From Planctomycetaceae bacterium (GTDB lineage Bacteria > Planctomycetota > UBA1135 > GCA-002686595): DNA of 32,846 nt. Each line of letters starts with the position of its first letter. The stretch's first letter is position 1. Below are positions 24,673-32,846 of this stretch, one piece after another. The stretch lies in assembly GCA_011525785.1 (NCBI GenBank), contig WYBT01000047.1:1-32846 (forward strand). The letters are read 5' to 3'. The notes beneath the pieces were generated by a model that searched no databases, was not told the DNA's origin, and was given only the letters and a program-made list of their open reading frames with translations. Made by a program: the position numbers and the translations under genes.

Positions 24673-24701
24673 ATTGTCGACGGTCAGGACGCGCGAGACA
24701 A
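24673..24701 (-). promoter_or_regulatory. Candidate leaderless promoter of the SurA-like gene
   Basis: On the minus strand TTGTCT (24696-24701, 4 of 6 to TTGACA) and GACAAT (24673-24678, 4 of 6 to TATAAT) are separated by exactly 17 nt. The -10 ends exactly 7 nt before the ATG at 24665. No Shine-Dalgarno intervenes, so transcription would start at the initiation codon. This is the best-formed promoter in the window and shares its -10-to-ATG spacing with the ThuA giant and mfd. Confidence 0.45.
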
Positions 24702-24749
24702 GCGGCGCGGAGCTGGGCGGACGTCGGGAGCCGAACCTGCGAACGGCGG

Positions 24750-27700
24750 TCAGCGCGCGGCGGCCGGCCGCGGGCCGCCGAGCAACTGGTCGAGCCAGCG
24801 CAGCGAGGCCGCCGGCTCGCGGTGGCGCGGCGGGATCACCAGGTGCGCGAGCCCGGTGCGGATCGGGCGCAGGTCGACCTTGGCGCCCGCGAGCGCGTGC
24901 TCGAGCGTGACGCGGTCGGCGAACTCGAGCACGTACACGTCGCCGCGGTGGCTGATGCGCGTGATGCCCAGGCCCGCGGCGCGCGCGCGCAGCCGGAAGC
25001 TTTCGAGCAGGGCCTGCGCCTGCGGCGGCGGACGACCGAAGCGGTCGCGCAAGAGCGCCTCGACCTCGCGCGCGCTCTCGTCGGAGTGGATCGTCTCGAG
25101 CTGGCGCAGCACCTCGAGCCGCACCTGCTGCGTGGGGATCCAGCTCTCTGGCAGGAAGGCCTTGAGGCCCAGCTCGAGCTCGACGCCGGCCGACAGCTCC
25201 TTCTCCGTCGCCTCGCGATCGGGGCCCAGGCCCTGGCGCACGCGCTCGACCGTCTGCTTGAGCAGCCGGCAGTACAGGTCGTAGCCGATCGCCGCGATGT
25301 GCCCCGACTGCTGCGGGCCGAGGATGTTGCCCGCGCCGCGCAGCTCGAGGTCCTTCATGCTGATCGCGAAGCCCGCGCCGAGGTGGTGCATCTCCTCGAG
25401 CGCCTTCAAGCGATCGCGCGCGATCTGCGGCATCGGCTTGAGCGGATCGACCAGCAGGTAGCAGTAGGACTTGTGCCCGCCGCGCCCGACGCGACCGCGC
25501 AGCTGGTGCAGCTCGGACAGGCCGTAGTGATCGGCCTCGTCGATCAGGATCGTGCCCGCGGCGGGGATGTCGAGGCCGTTCTCGACGATCGTGGTCGACA
25601 CCAGCACGTCGACATCGCCGCGCGAGAACGCGTCCATCACCTCGTCGAGCTCTTTCGCGTTCATCTGCCCGTGCCCGATGGCGTAGCTGCACTCGGGGAC
25701 GCGCTCCTGCAGGCCGCGTGCGAAGGCGTGGATCGTGCTCACGCGGTTGTGCAGAACGAAGGCCTGTCCGCCGCGGTTCTTCTCGCGCAGCAACACCTCG
25801 CGCACGAGATCGGGGTCGTTGCGGTCGGCGATCTTGGTCTCGATCTCCTGGCGCCCCGGCGGCGGCGTGGTGAGCGAGCTGATGTCGCGCACGCCGGCCA
25901 GCGACATGTGCAGCGTGCGCGGAATCGGCGTCGCCGACAGCGCGAGCACATCGATCGACTCGCGCATGCGCTTGAAGTGCTCCTTGTGCGTCACTCCGAA
26001 GCGCTGCTCTTCGTCGATGATCACCAGGCCCAGCGACTTGAACTTGACGTCCTTGGAGAGCAGGCGGTGCGTGCCGATGGCGATGTCGACCTCGCCGTCG
26101 GCGATGGCGCGCAAGGTGGCCTTCTCGTCCTTGCCGGTGATCGTGCGCGAGAGCGTCGCAACCTCGACGGGGAAGTCCGCCAGGCGCGAGCGGAAGTTGA
26201 GGTAGTGCTGGTGGGCGAGCACGGTCGTCGGCACGAGCACGGCGACCTGTGCGCCCGCCGCAGCGACGCGAAATGCCGCGCGAATCGCGATCTCGGTCTT
26301 GCCGAAGCCGACGTCGCCGCACAGCAGCCGGTCCATCGGCCGCTCGGAGGCGAGGTCCTCGCCGATCTCGCCGTCGGCGTTGGCTTGGTCGGGCGTGTCG
26401 ACGTAGGGGAACTCGGCGATCATCGTGCGCACGAGCTCGGGATCGAACGGCCACGGCGTGCGGCGCTTGAGCTCGCGCTTGGCCTGCACTTCGAGCAGAT
26501 CGCTGGCGAGGTCGAACAGCGCGCGTTCGACCTTCTCGCGCCGCTTGCGGAACGACTGGCCGCCAATCTTGTCGAGCGCCGGGGCCGCGCCGCTGCCGAT
26601 GTAGCGCTGGACGAGGTCGATGCGCGTCGCGGGCACGTACAGCGACACCTCGTCGGCGAACAAGAGGTGCAGGTGCTCTTCTTCGCCGGCGCCGCGCGCC
26701 ATGCGCACGAGGCCCTTGTAGAGCGCGAGCCCGTGGACCGCGTGCACCACGTAGTCGCCCGGCTTGAGGTCGAAGAACGACTGCAGCGCGCGCGTCTTGT
26801 GCGCCGTGCGGGCCGCGCTCGTCCGCCGCGCGCCGACCAGGCCCACCAGTTCGTGGTGGTCGACGACGATCAGCTTCAGCGCCGGATAGCGGAAGCCCTT
26901 GGCGATCGTGCCGACGTGCAACTCGACACGCTCGACGCCGCCCGCTTCGTCGAGCACGGCCTGGAAGCGCTCGCGCTCGCCCTCGTTGCGGCACAGCACG
27001 ATCGCGCGCGTGTCCTCGCTGGTCGCTTCGCGCAGCAGTTGCGGCGCCTGTCGAATGCCGCCCGAAAGCGCCTGCACCGAGCGTGTGTCGAAGTTGAAGT
27101 CGCGCGCCGGCAGGCTCTGGACCTGCAGCCGCCGGCGCCCGTCGAGCGCCTGGCGCAGCTGCGTGAGCGCCTGTTGGTGCGACGCCGACTGGATCGAGAG
27201 GCCGTTGGCGCGGTCCTCGATGCGCAGCGGCTCGACCTCGACGCAAATCGCCTGATGGGGGATGAGCAGCGCGGGTTGCACGCCGCTGGAGTCCTCGATG
27301 CCGCCGACATCGCGCGCCAGGCACACCTCGACGCGCTCGAGCTGCGCCACGCTGGTCTGCGCGGCTGGATCGAAGGTGCGCAGCGACTCGATCTCGTCGT
27401 CGAAGAACTCGACGCGCAGCGGCAGCTCGCTCGCGAACGGGAACAGGTCGAGGATCTCGCCGCGCAGCGAGATCTCGCCCGGCCGCTCGCACAAGGGCTG
27501 GCGCTCGTAGCCCGCTTCGACCAGACGCCGCAGCAAGTGTTCGGGCGGGACTTTTTGACCCTTGGCGAGCTCGAGCGCGCTTGCCGCGAGCTCACCGGGC
27601 TTGGGCAGCGGCTGCAGCAGCGCGAGGACCGAAGCGACGACGAGGCGCGGCCGATCTTGTGCTGGACCCGAGAGGCGTTGCGCGATGTTCAGGCGCTCGC

Positions 27701-28025
27701 GAACCACGCGTGCGTCGGCGCCATCGAGCCGTTTCGCAGTGCTCTCGCGCGCCGGCAACAGCGTCGGCGCCGCGCCGAAACTCGCCAGGTCCTCGGCCAG
27801 CGCTTCGGCCTCGGCTTCGGTCGACGCAAGCGCGATCCACGGCGCCTTCGAGCGCTGCGCCAGCGCCGCCACGAGCAGCGCCTGCGCCGAACCCCACAGC
27901 CCGCCGGCGGCCACCAACGGCTGCGCGCCGAGCTTGCGCTCGATCGCCGCCAACTCCGCGATCGGCGCCTGCGCGGCGTCGAACACGAACTCGCGCGCCG
28001 CTGTTGCTTCACTCGCGCCGCTCAT
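24750..28025 (-). CDS. mfd: Transcription-repair coupling factor Mfd
   Basis: A 1091-aa cytoplasmic DNA translocase that removes RNA polymerase stalled at DNA damage and recruits UvrA for nucleotide-excision repair. The N-terminal about 450 residues form the UvrB-like/UvrA-binding region. The RNA-polymerase-interacting domain begins about GDYVVHAVHGLALYKGLVRM. The RecG-like motor follows, with Walker A GDVGFGKTE at 570-578, DEEQ at 671-674, motif III ALSATPIPRT and arginine-finger motif VI QLRGRVGRGGHKSYCYL. A TRCF C-terminal domain closes the protein. The length is close to the usual 1100-1150 aa and no key motif is missing. The ATG at 28025 has TAGACT 7 nt upstream and no Shine-Dalgarno, so the message may be leaderless. 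It is followed by the SurA-like gene. Confidence 0.98.
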   Translation of the reverse strand: MSGASEATAAREFVFDAAQAPIAELAAIERKLGAQPLVAAGGLWGSAQALLVAALAQRSKAPWIALASTEAEAEALAEDLASFGAAPTLLPARESTAKRLDGADARVVRERLNIAQRLSGPAQDRPRLVVASVLALLQPLPKPGELAASALELAKGQKVPPEHLLRRLVEAGYERQPLCERPGEISLRGEILDLFPFASELPLRVEFFDDEIESLRTFDPAAQTSVAQLERVEVCLARDVGGIEDSSGVQPALLIPHQAICVEVEPLRIEDRANGLSIQSASHQQALTQLRQALDGRRRLQVQSLPARDFNFDTRSVQALSGGIRQAPQLLREATSEDTRAIVLCRNEGERERFQAVLDEAGGVERVELHVGTIAKGFRYPALKLIVVDHHELVGLVGARRTSAARTAHKTRALQSFFDLKPGDYVVHAVHGLALYKGLVRMARGAGEEEHLHLLFADEVSLYVPATRIDLVQRYIGSGAAPALDKIGGQSFRKRREKVERALFDLASDLLEVQAKRELKRRTPWPFDPELVRTMIAEFPYVDTPDQANADGEIGEDLASERPMDRLLCGDVGFGKTEIAIRAAFRVAAAGAQVAVLVPTTVLAHQHYLNFRSRLADFPVEVATLSRTITGKDEKATLRAIADGEVDIAIGTHRLLSKDVKFKSLGLVIIDEEQRFGVTHKEHFKRMRESIDVLALSATPIPRTLHMSLAGVRDISSLTTPPPGRQEIETKIADRNDPDLVREVLLREKNRGGQAFVLHNRVSTIHAFARGLQERVPECSYAIGHGQMNAKELDEVMDAFSRGDVDVLVSTTIVENGLDIPAAGTILIDEADHYGLSELHQLRGRVGRGGHKSYCYLLVDPLKPMPQIARDRLKALEEMHHLGAGFAISMKDLELRGAGNILGPQQSGHIAAIGYDLYCRLLKQTVERVRQGLGPDREATEKELSAGVELELGLKAFLPESWIPTQQVRLEVLRQLETIHSDESAREVEALLRDRFGRPPPQAQALLESFRLRARAAGLGITRISHRGDVYVLEFADRVTLEHALAGAKVDLRPIRTGLAHLVIPPRHREPAASLRWLDQLLGGPRPAAAR

Positions 28026-28032
28026 CCGCGCG

Positions 28033-28038
28033 AGTCTA
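28033..28038 (-). promoter_or_regulatory. Candidate leaderless -10 element of mfd
   Basis: TAGACT on the minus strand ends exactly 7 nt before the mfd ATG, in the 33-nt gap after the lipoprotein gene upstream. The hexamer and spacing are identical to those before the ThuA giant. No convincing -35 is visible; the corresponding position would fall inside the 3' end of the upstream gene. The lack of any Shine-Dalgarno favours a leaderless start over read-through translation. Confidence 0.4.
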
Positions 28039-28058
28039 GCGGGACGCGCCGTCGCTCC

Positions 28059-30764
28059 TCAGTCGCGAAGGGTGCGCGTGGCGAGCGCGCGCGGTCCGGC
28101 GCCGAGCGACACGCTGTCGACGGTCGACCAGGGCGCGGGGAAGGCGCCGGTGTTCACGCCGCTCACGAGCTGCGCGTTCGGGCCGCTCTCGACGATGTGG
28201 AGGCTGTGGATGGAGACGTCGCGGCCCAGGCGAGCGATGCTCGCGCTGCCCGCGGGGGCCTCGTAGACGTCCGGTGCGGCTGTCGCCAGCGCTCCGGTGA
28301 GCGCGTTGCGCTGCACGGACGAACTCTGACCGCCGAGGGGCTGGTGCACGAGCAGGTCGATGAGTCCCAGACTGTCACTCAGTTCGGCCGGGTTGCGCGC
28401 CAGGAGTTGCGTCGGGCCGCCGCTGAAGTCTCGTTCCGAGCCGGTGGGAACCAACACCCCCGAGGCAGCGTCGATCGCGAAGACCACGACGCGCGCGAGC
28501 TGGCCGTCGAGCACATAGGCGAAGCGGCCGTCGGGGCTGGTCCAAAGGTCGACCGGCCGCGGCAGCGAAGTCTCGAAGGAGCTGGTCAACGTGAAGCCCG
28601 TGGGCAGGTTGATCGTGAGCGTCGTGACGCGCGCGGCGTTGGGCTGCACCACGAACAGGAAGCGCCCGAGACGGTCGGCGCGCAGCCGCGCATCGACCAG
28701 CGAGGTGGGAAGGGTCTGGCCGCTGACGGCGTCGAGCTCGCCGTTGCTGTCGGAGACCGTGAAGGTCACGACGCGGCCGTTCTGATCGATCGCGTGCAGA
28801 TGGCGGCCGCCGGGTGTGAGCGCGAGCGCCAGCGGTCGCGCGCCGGGGGAAAGCGCCTCGTCTTCGAGCAAGCTCGAGGACATGTCGCTCTCCTGCACGC
28901 TGTACACACCGATCGTCGCGGCGCCCCAGTTCGCCGTGTACACCACGGGCAGGCGCGGGTGCGCCGCCACATCGCGCGGAGTCGCGCCCGTCGCAACCGG
29001 ACCCTGAGCGGCGGGCTGCAGCGAGGCGATCGAAGTCGCGCCGGCGCGCAACGCGAGCAGCGTCGAATCCCCGGCGCAGGTGACGAACACCTGCTGGGTC
29101 GAGATGAAGCTGGCGACTCCGCGCAGGGGCACGATCGAGAGCGGCTGGGCGCGCGTGCGCACTCGGGCGCGGACGGTCATCAGCGGCGGCTGGCCACCGC
29201 CGATGCCCACTTGGATCAGCTCGGCGCGGTCTTCGTCGAGCACCCACAGCTCGTCGTCCCTCAGTCCGAGCTGGACCTGCGACGGCGCCTGACCGACGGC
29301 GAATGTGCTCGAGCTGCCGGCGACGATCGCACCCTGCGAGTTGAGCCGCCAGTGCTGCAGTCGAGCGGCGCTGCGATCGACGACGAGCAACTCGTCGGGG
29401 GCGCGATAGCGCACGTCGGTCAGTTGCTGTCCGACGTCGAAGGCCTGTGTCTGCACCAAGGCCGCCGCGCCGCCGGCGACCTGTGCGGGCGTCGAGATCG
29501 TCAACCTGCGAAGTGAACCGCTGAACGAGCTCGTGCTCTCGCTGTACACGCTTGTCGCGGCGAAGAAGCTCGCGCCGGGCTCGAAGTTGTCGAGCGCTGC
29601 GACGACCGTGGTCGGGCCCAGGTTCAGCGGCGCACCGCGCAGCGCGAGGTTGGGCTCGAGGTCGTACACGCGCAGTTCGCCTGGCGCCGAGGAGCCCACG
29701 AGAACCAGCCCGTCGCCCGAGAACTCCAGCACCGAGGGCTCGAAAGGACCGGGCGCGTCGACGGCGCAGCACAGGTTGCCGTCGGGCGCGACGTCCCAGC
29801 GCCGCACGAAGTTGTTGCCGGCGGCGACGAGGTAGCGCCGGTCCGCGCTCACCCGCAAGCGCCGCACGGCGCCGACGGCGCCCAGGTCGACGCGCGACTC
29901 CAGCCGCCCGCTGAGCGGATCGCGGTCGCTGCGGTACAGGTGCTGATCGTCACCCACGGCGTACACCCAGCGCCCGTCGCTCGAAACCGCGACCGCGCGC
30001 GGGCGGACCACCATCGGCAGCGAGTCGATCGGCGCGATCGTCGTTCCGCGCTCGTCGAACACATCCAACGTCGCGTCGAACGCGCTGGGGACGAGATACC
30101 CCCGCGTGGTGAGCCCGGGAACGACCTCGATCGCGACCGTCGCCTGGGTGCTGCCGATCGGATTGGTGGCCGTGACGGTGTACTGAACGAGACCGACGCC
30201 GCTGGTGGCGGCGCCGCTGATGCGTCCGGTGCTGGGGTCCAGGACCAGACCGGGCGGAAGCGCGGGCGCGATCGAGAACTGCTCGACCACGCCGCTCACC
30301 GTCGGCACGAGCGGCGTGAGCGGATCGCCGGCTTGTACGGTCATCGCGCTCGGCGTGTAGCTCAGCGCGCTCGGCGCGATCGCGTCGAGCACTTCGATCT
30401 GCACGTTGGCGAAGTGGTTGAAGTTCTGATTGGTGAGCGCGCCCACGCTGTAGAGGGTCTGGACCTGCGGCGTGGTGGGTGTACCGGCGATCGTGCCCGT
30501 CTGCGTGTCGAACGTCAGTCCGGCGGGCAGCGCAACGTTCAGGAAGAACGACACCGGCGTGAAGCCCGACGCGACCGGGGTGTTGGGCTGGGCCGCCGCT
30601 GTGGCCCACAGCCGCATCTGCGGCGTCGGGTAGCTCAGCGACGACTGCGGCGGCTCCTGGTTCGTCGAGCCGCTGCCTTCACAGTCGGGGATGCAGCCAG
30701 CGGAGGAGATCGCGAGCAGCAGCGGGGCGAAATTGCGACGCAGGAATCGGCGGTGGAGCTTCAT
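28059..30764 (-). CDS. Ig-like plus beta-propeller lipoprotein
   Basis: A 901-aa predicted lipoprotein. The start at 30764 (MKLHRRFLRRNFAPLLLAIS) gives a basic n-region, a hydrophobic core and a lipobox-like SAGC with Cys24; a longer frame to 30860 adds only an implausible Pro/Ser/Arg leader. Two putative Ig (He_PIG-type) repeats occupy about residues 35-230, each with the hallmark LPAGLTFDTQTGTIAGTPT or LPPGLVLDPSTGRISGA. The remaining about 650 residues are repeated beta-blades resembling the 6-phosphogluconolactonase/YVTN propeller family: RAVAVSSDGRWVYAVGDD, RLRVSADRRYLVAAG, LALTPGGRHLHAID and DLWTSPDGRFAYVLDG. Such proteins are usually cell-surface binding or scaffold proteins, and no catalytic site is evident. 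It lies 33 nt upstream of mfd on the same strand. No Shine-Dalgarno is visible. Function unknown. Confidence 0.82.
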   Translation of the reverse strand: MKLHRRFLRRNFAPLLLAISSAGCIPDCEGSGSTNQEPPQSSLSYPTPQMRLWATAAAQPNTPVASGFTPVSFFLNVALPAGLTFDTQTGTIAGTPTTPQVQTLYSVGALTNQNFNHFANVQIEVLDAIAPSALSYTPSAMTVQAGDPLTPLVPTVSGVVEQFSIAPALPPGLVLDPSTGRISGAATSGVGLVQYTVTATNPIGSTQATVAIEVVPGLTTRGYLVPSAFDATLDVFDERGTTIAPIDSLPMVVRPRAVAVSSDGRWVYAVGDDQHLYRSDRDPLSGRLESRVDLGAVGAVRRLRVSADRRYLVAAGNNFVRRWDVAPDGNLCCAVDAPGPFEPSVLEFSGDGLVLVGSSAPGELRVYDLEPNLALRGAPLNLGPTTVVAALDNFEPGASFFAATSVYSESTSSFSGSLRRLTISTPAQVAGGAAALVQTQAFDVGQQLTDVRYRAPDELLVVDRSAARLQHWRLNSQGAIVAGSSSTFAVGQAPSQVQLGLRDDELWVLDEDRAELIQVGIGGGQPPLMTVRARVRTRAQPLSIVPLRGVASFISTQQVFVTCAGDSTLLALRAGATSIASLQPAAQGPVATGATPRDVAAHPRLPVVYTANWGAATIGVYSVQESDMSSSLLEDEALSPGARPLALALTPGGRHLHAIDQNGRVVTFTVSDSNGELDAVSGQTLPTSLVDARLRADRLGRFLFVVQPNAARVTTLTINLPTGFTLTSSFETSLPRPVDLWTSPDGRFAYVLDGQLARVVVFAIDAASGVLVPTGSERDFSGGPTQLLARNPAELSDSLGLIDLLVHQPLGGQSSSVQRNALTGALATAAPDVYEAPAGSASIARLGRDVSIHSLHIVESGPNAQLVSGVNTGAFPAPWSTVDSVSLGAGPRALATRTLRD

Positions 30765-30914
30765 GGCGCTGGGCGCGGACCGTCGCCGAGCCCGACTCGG
30801 GCCCGGGGTCGCATCCGCCCCAGAGCTCGAAGGCGCGGGCCCGCCGCCCGCAACACGCATTCTCGAAAATCGACGCGCAGCGCCGCCGTGCGGAGCGCGG
30901 TCGACCGGCCGCGC

Positions 30915-32642
30915 TCAGTAGCCGATGTAGAAGTCGAGCGCCTCGGAGAGGTGCAGCGGCGCGGCGCCGGCGGGGTCGCGCGTGAGGAACTGCGCGTAGA
31001 CGTGCTGGCCGGTGAAGAGCGTCGAGTCGGAGCTGGTGGAGATCCAGGTGTTGAAATCGACTGAGAGGCTGCCGGTGCAGTCGTTGGCGGGCGCGGGCGA
31101 GCCGCCGGAGGGCTGCAGTGGAGTGCGGCGCAGCGGCGGCTGCACGCAGAGGGTGCCGTTGTTCCACGGCAGCGCGTTGCGACCGCTCGTGCTGTAGAAG
31201 AGCAGGCCGCTGCGTTGGTTGGGGACCAGCGAGAGCGTGATCTCGAAGCCCGCCGGTTGTCCGCCGCGCGGCGCGCCTTGCCAACCCAATCGCGGCGTGC
31301 AGCCGTTCGAGGTCGGCGTGCTCGCGCAATAGGCGGACGGCGCTGCGCACGGCGCGCGGAAGAGGTGCACGGCGCCGGACCGCGAGCCGTTGAGGTCGGC
31401 GTAGGTAGTGGAGACCAGCCAGAGATCGCCGCTCGGCGACATCTCGACTGCCGCGCCGAAGCTGTTCGTGCGCTCGGTCATAGGCGCGAAGTGCAATCCG
31501 ACCTGCTGCCAGCCGTTGGGCTCGCGGCGGTACTCGAACACAGCACCGTAGCCGCCGTGCTGGCCGAAGTTGAACCCGTATCCGGGCGCGCCGCTCAGGA
31601 TGTGATCGCCGGCGTCGTTGATGGCAACCGAGTAGCCCAGTCCGTACTGCACGCCGATGTCGGGCAGCAGCATCTGCTGCACGAGTTCCCAGCGCTGCAG
31701 CTCGTTCTTTTCGAAAACCGAGACCGCGCCGCTGAGGTATCCCATGCGCGCGTCGCCGAAGTTCCCGACGACCACCGTGTCTCCGGTGTAGTCCAGCGCA
31801 TGCGAGGATCCGAAGCCGCCCTGGCCCGAGTAGGACACCGGCTCCCTGAGATTGCCCACGTGGGTCCAGCTCTGACCAGTGCGGCGGTACATCCAGATCT
31901 GGCCGTTGATCGGACCCGGCGAGCGCACGCCTAGGTACTTCCCGTTACCGGAGAGCGCCACGCGGCTGCCGAACCCCGACGAACCCGGGAGGATGGCCGA
32001 CAGCGTGAGCATCTGCTCGTGGACCCATCCACTGGGTTGGCGTCGGTAAATGTCGACCGCGCCCTCGCCCGGAGATGTCGGCGGAGGCACCGGACGACTA
32101 GGGTCGCCGACTGCGATGCGGTCTCCGGCGGCGTCCATCGCCACCGTGAGCCCATTGAGGCTGTTGAACGTGTTTCCAGTGGTGACGAACTCCATGGCCC
32201 AGTTCGTGCCGTCGAACTTGAACACGTAGGCATGTCTTTCGACTGAAGTGTTGCCGATGTTGGCTTGTCCGATCACCACGCGGGTCCCGTCAGCGCTGCA
32301 ATCGATGGATGCCCCGAATCCCATGTCAGGCTGTTGAACAGGGGGCGCGAGCACGTAGGTGCGCTGCTGCGTGGTTCCTAGCGCACGAATCGCTAGTACG
32401 ATATGGCTGGGGATCCCACTTCCTGAGTAGGCGCCGCGGGTATTCGCGAAGGCCCACTCGCCACTAGCGCTCATCGCAGAGAGCCGGCCCATGTACTCGT
32501 CCGGGCCTGGACCTGGGTAGGTCGCCAGCTCCACGGGTGCGCATGATGTCGATTGCGCGCTCGCGACGCCCGCGAGCAAGGCCGACGACAGCAAAGCAAG
32601 CCCAGTCACCGCGCGTCGTAACCACTCTGAGTTCAGCGTCAT
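30915..32642 (-). CDS. Secreted FG-GAP-like beta-propeller protein with Cys-rich C-terminal domain
   Basis: A 575-aa secreted protein with a classic signal peptide (MTLNSEWLRRAVTGLALLSS ... ASAQ) and GGAG 7 nt before the ATG at 32642. Residues about 35-425 form an integrin-like/FG-GAP propeller of repeated blades such as GFGASIDCSADGTRVVIGQA, GLTVAMDAAGDRIAVGDP, GSRVALSGNGKYLGVRS, GYSVAINDAGDHILSGAPG and GAAVEMSPSGDLWLVS. From about residue 437 a separate Cys-rich domain follows (SAYCASTPTSNGCTPRLGW, then LVPNQRSGLLFYSTSGRNAL, NGTLCVQPPLRRTP and a final ALDFYIGY). Closely similar tails recur on many secreted proteins of some planctomycete lineages and may serve surface sorting. Its 5' half (about 32160-32400) has visibly lower GC, about 52-60% in several 60-nt lines. 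The function is unknown; surface exposure is inferred. Confidence 0.85.
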   Translation of the reverse strand: MTLNSEWLRRAVTGLALLSSALLAGVASAQSTSCAPVELATYPGPGPDEYMGRLSAMSASGEWAFANTRGAYSGSGIPSHIVLAIRALGTTQQRTYVLAPPVQQPDMGFGASIDCSADGTRVVIGQANIGNTSVERHAYVFKFDGTNWAMEFVTTGNTFNSLNGLTVAMDAAGDRIAVGDPSRPVPPPTSPGEGAVDIYRRQPSGWVHEQMLTLSAILPGSSGFGSRVALSGNGKYLGVRSPGPINGQIWMYRRTGQSWTHVGNLREPVSYSGQGGFGSSHALDYTGDTVVVGNFGDARMGYLSGAVSVFEKNELQRWELVQQMLLPDIGVQYGLGYSVAINDAGDHILSGAPGYGFNFGQHGGYGAVFEYRREPNGWQQVGLHFAPMTERTNSFGAAVEMSPSGDLWLVSTTYADLNGSRSGAVHLFRAPCAAPSAYCASTPTSNGCTPRLGWQGAPRGGQPAGFEITLSLVPNQRSGLLFYSTSGRNALPWNNGTLCVQPPLRRTPLQPSGGSPAPANDCTGSLSVDFNTWISTSSDSTLFTGQHVYAQFLTRDPAGAAPLHLSEALDFYIGY

Positions 32643-32738
32643 CTTCGTGCTCCGTCCAATCGCTCAATCTGCAGCGCCTCGAATGAGACAGGCGGCGCGA
32701 GCCCGCGGCGCCTGGGGCCCGCGCGGCGTGTAGCTCTG

Positions 32739-32846
32739 TCAGGGCCGATCGACGATGTGGGCGAGGCCCACGTTGTTGATCGGATCCTCGGACACGCTCA
32801 GGACCCGCTTGCGCGGGTTCGTGCCCGCAGAGGCTCCCACGCTGAC
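32739..32846 (-). CDS. 3' end of a gene entering from the right edge (partial)
   Basis: On the minus strand a frame is open from the window edge for 35 codons and stops at TGA (32739-32741). The visible C-terminus includes GTNPRKRVLSVSEDPINN and ends GLAHIVDRP. It has normal codon use for this window (G/C at third positions) and points the same way as the FG-GAP gene, 96 nt upstream of it. Too little is present to name a family. The 96-nt gap between them holds nothing recognisable beyond the Shine-Dalgarno of the FG-GAP gene. Confidence 0.5.
   Translation of the reverse strand, partial: VSVGASAGTNPRKRVLSVSEDPINNVGLAHIVDRP

Noticed and set aside
23985..29516. 1843-codon open frame on the plus strand, antisense to mfd, the SurA-like gene and the lipoprotein gene
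   Set aside because: It spans several well-supported minus-strand genes, and its protein is Arg/Ala/Leu/Val-rich with no conserved motif. It is a by-product of high GC and strong codon bias.
1..32846. CRISPR arrays, tRNA or rRNA genes, integrases, transposases
   Set aside because: Reading both strands showed no regularly spaced repeats, no cloverleaf-like segments and no recombinase motifs.

Overview
The window looks like chromosomal DNA of a high-GC planctomycete. The evidence is the gene content. There are two giant secreted proteins that join a planctomycete-type dehydrogenase-like propeller to HEAT-like repeats and a CxxCH haem site. There are also ThuA and DUF1080 domains, FG-GAP proteins, a Cys-rich C-terminal domain of the kind common in deep-branching planctomycetes, and an alpha/alpha-toroid membrane protein. 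No rRNA, tRNA, CRISPR, transposase or phage gene was seen. The taxonomic call is an inference from domain architecture.

Layout. (1) Positions 84-8962, all on the minus strand: a four-domain S1 RNA-binding protein; a secreted zinc-ribbon plus gluzincin-like protein with an altered active site; and a tight three-gene unit made of a 1650-aa ThuA/propeller/cytochrome/ThuA protein, a TIM-barrel 'PEP hydrolase family' protein and a cupin. (2) Positions 9039-15627, plus strand, divergent from the unit above: a Tm-1-like (UPF0261) protein followed by a complete ABC importer of the sugar/polyol type. The importer has a lipoprotein binding protein, two permeases, a 53-aa two-helix membrane protein and two different ATPases. 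Almost every junction is a 4-nt stop/start overlap. (3) Positions 15626-15732: a perfect 39-bp inverted repeat with a 29-nt loop, lying between the last ABC gene and a Dabb-family gene. (4) Positions 16077-21209: a second giant protein (FG-GAP, jelly-roll-like, propeller, HEAT-like, cytochrome c, DUF1080). (5) Positions 21235-28025, minus strand: a small unknown gene, a toroid membrane protein, a SurA-like chaperone and the transcription-repair coupling factor mfd. (6) Positions 28059-32846, minus strand: a propeller lipoprotein, an FG-GAP secreted protein and the 3' end of one more gene.

How the genes may work together. Tomato Tm-1 protein consists of a UPF0261 half joined to a TIM-barrel half. 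Here both halves exist as separate genes on divergent transcripts that share a 76-bp promoter region, next to an importer and to ThuA, DUF1080 and cytochrome modules. My working hypothesis is a carbohydrate locus: extracytoplasmic, haem-linked oxidation of a glycoside or polyol, cleavage of a keto-sugar by the DUF1080 module, uptake by the two-ATPase importer, and cytoplasmic processing by the Tm-1 pair, cupin and Dabb proteins. The substrate cannot be read from the sequence.

Three minus-strand genes (the ThuA giant, the SurA-like gene and mfd) have a -10-like hexamer exactly 7 nt before the ATG and no Shine-Dalgarno sequence, which suggests leaderless transcripts.
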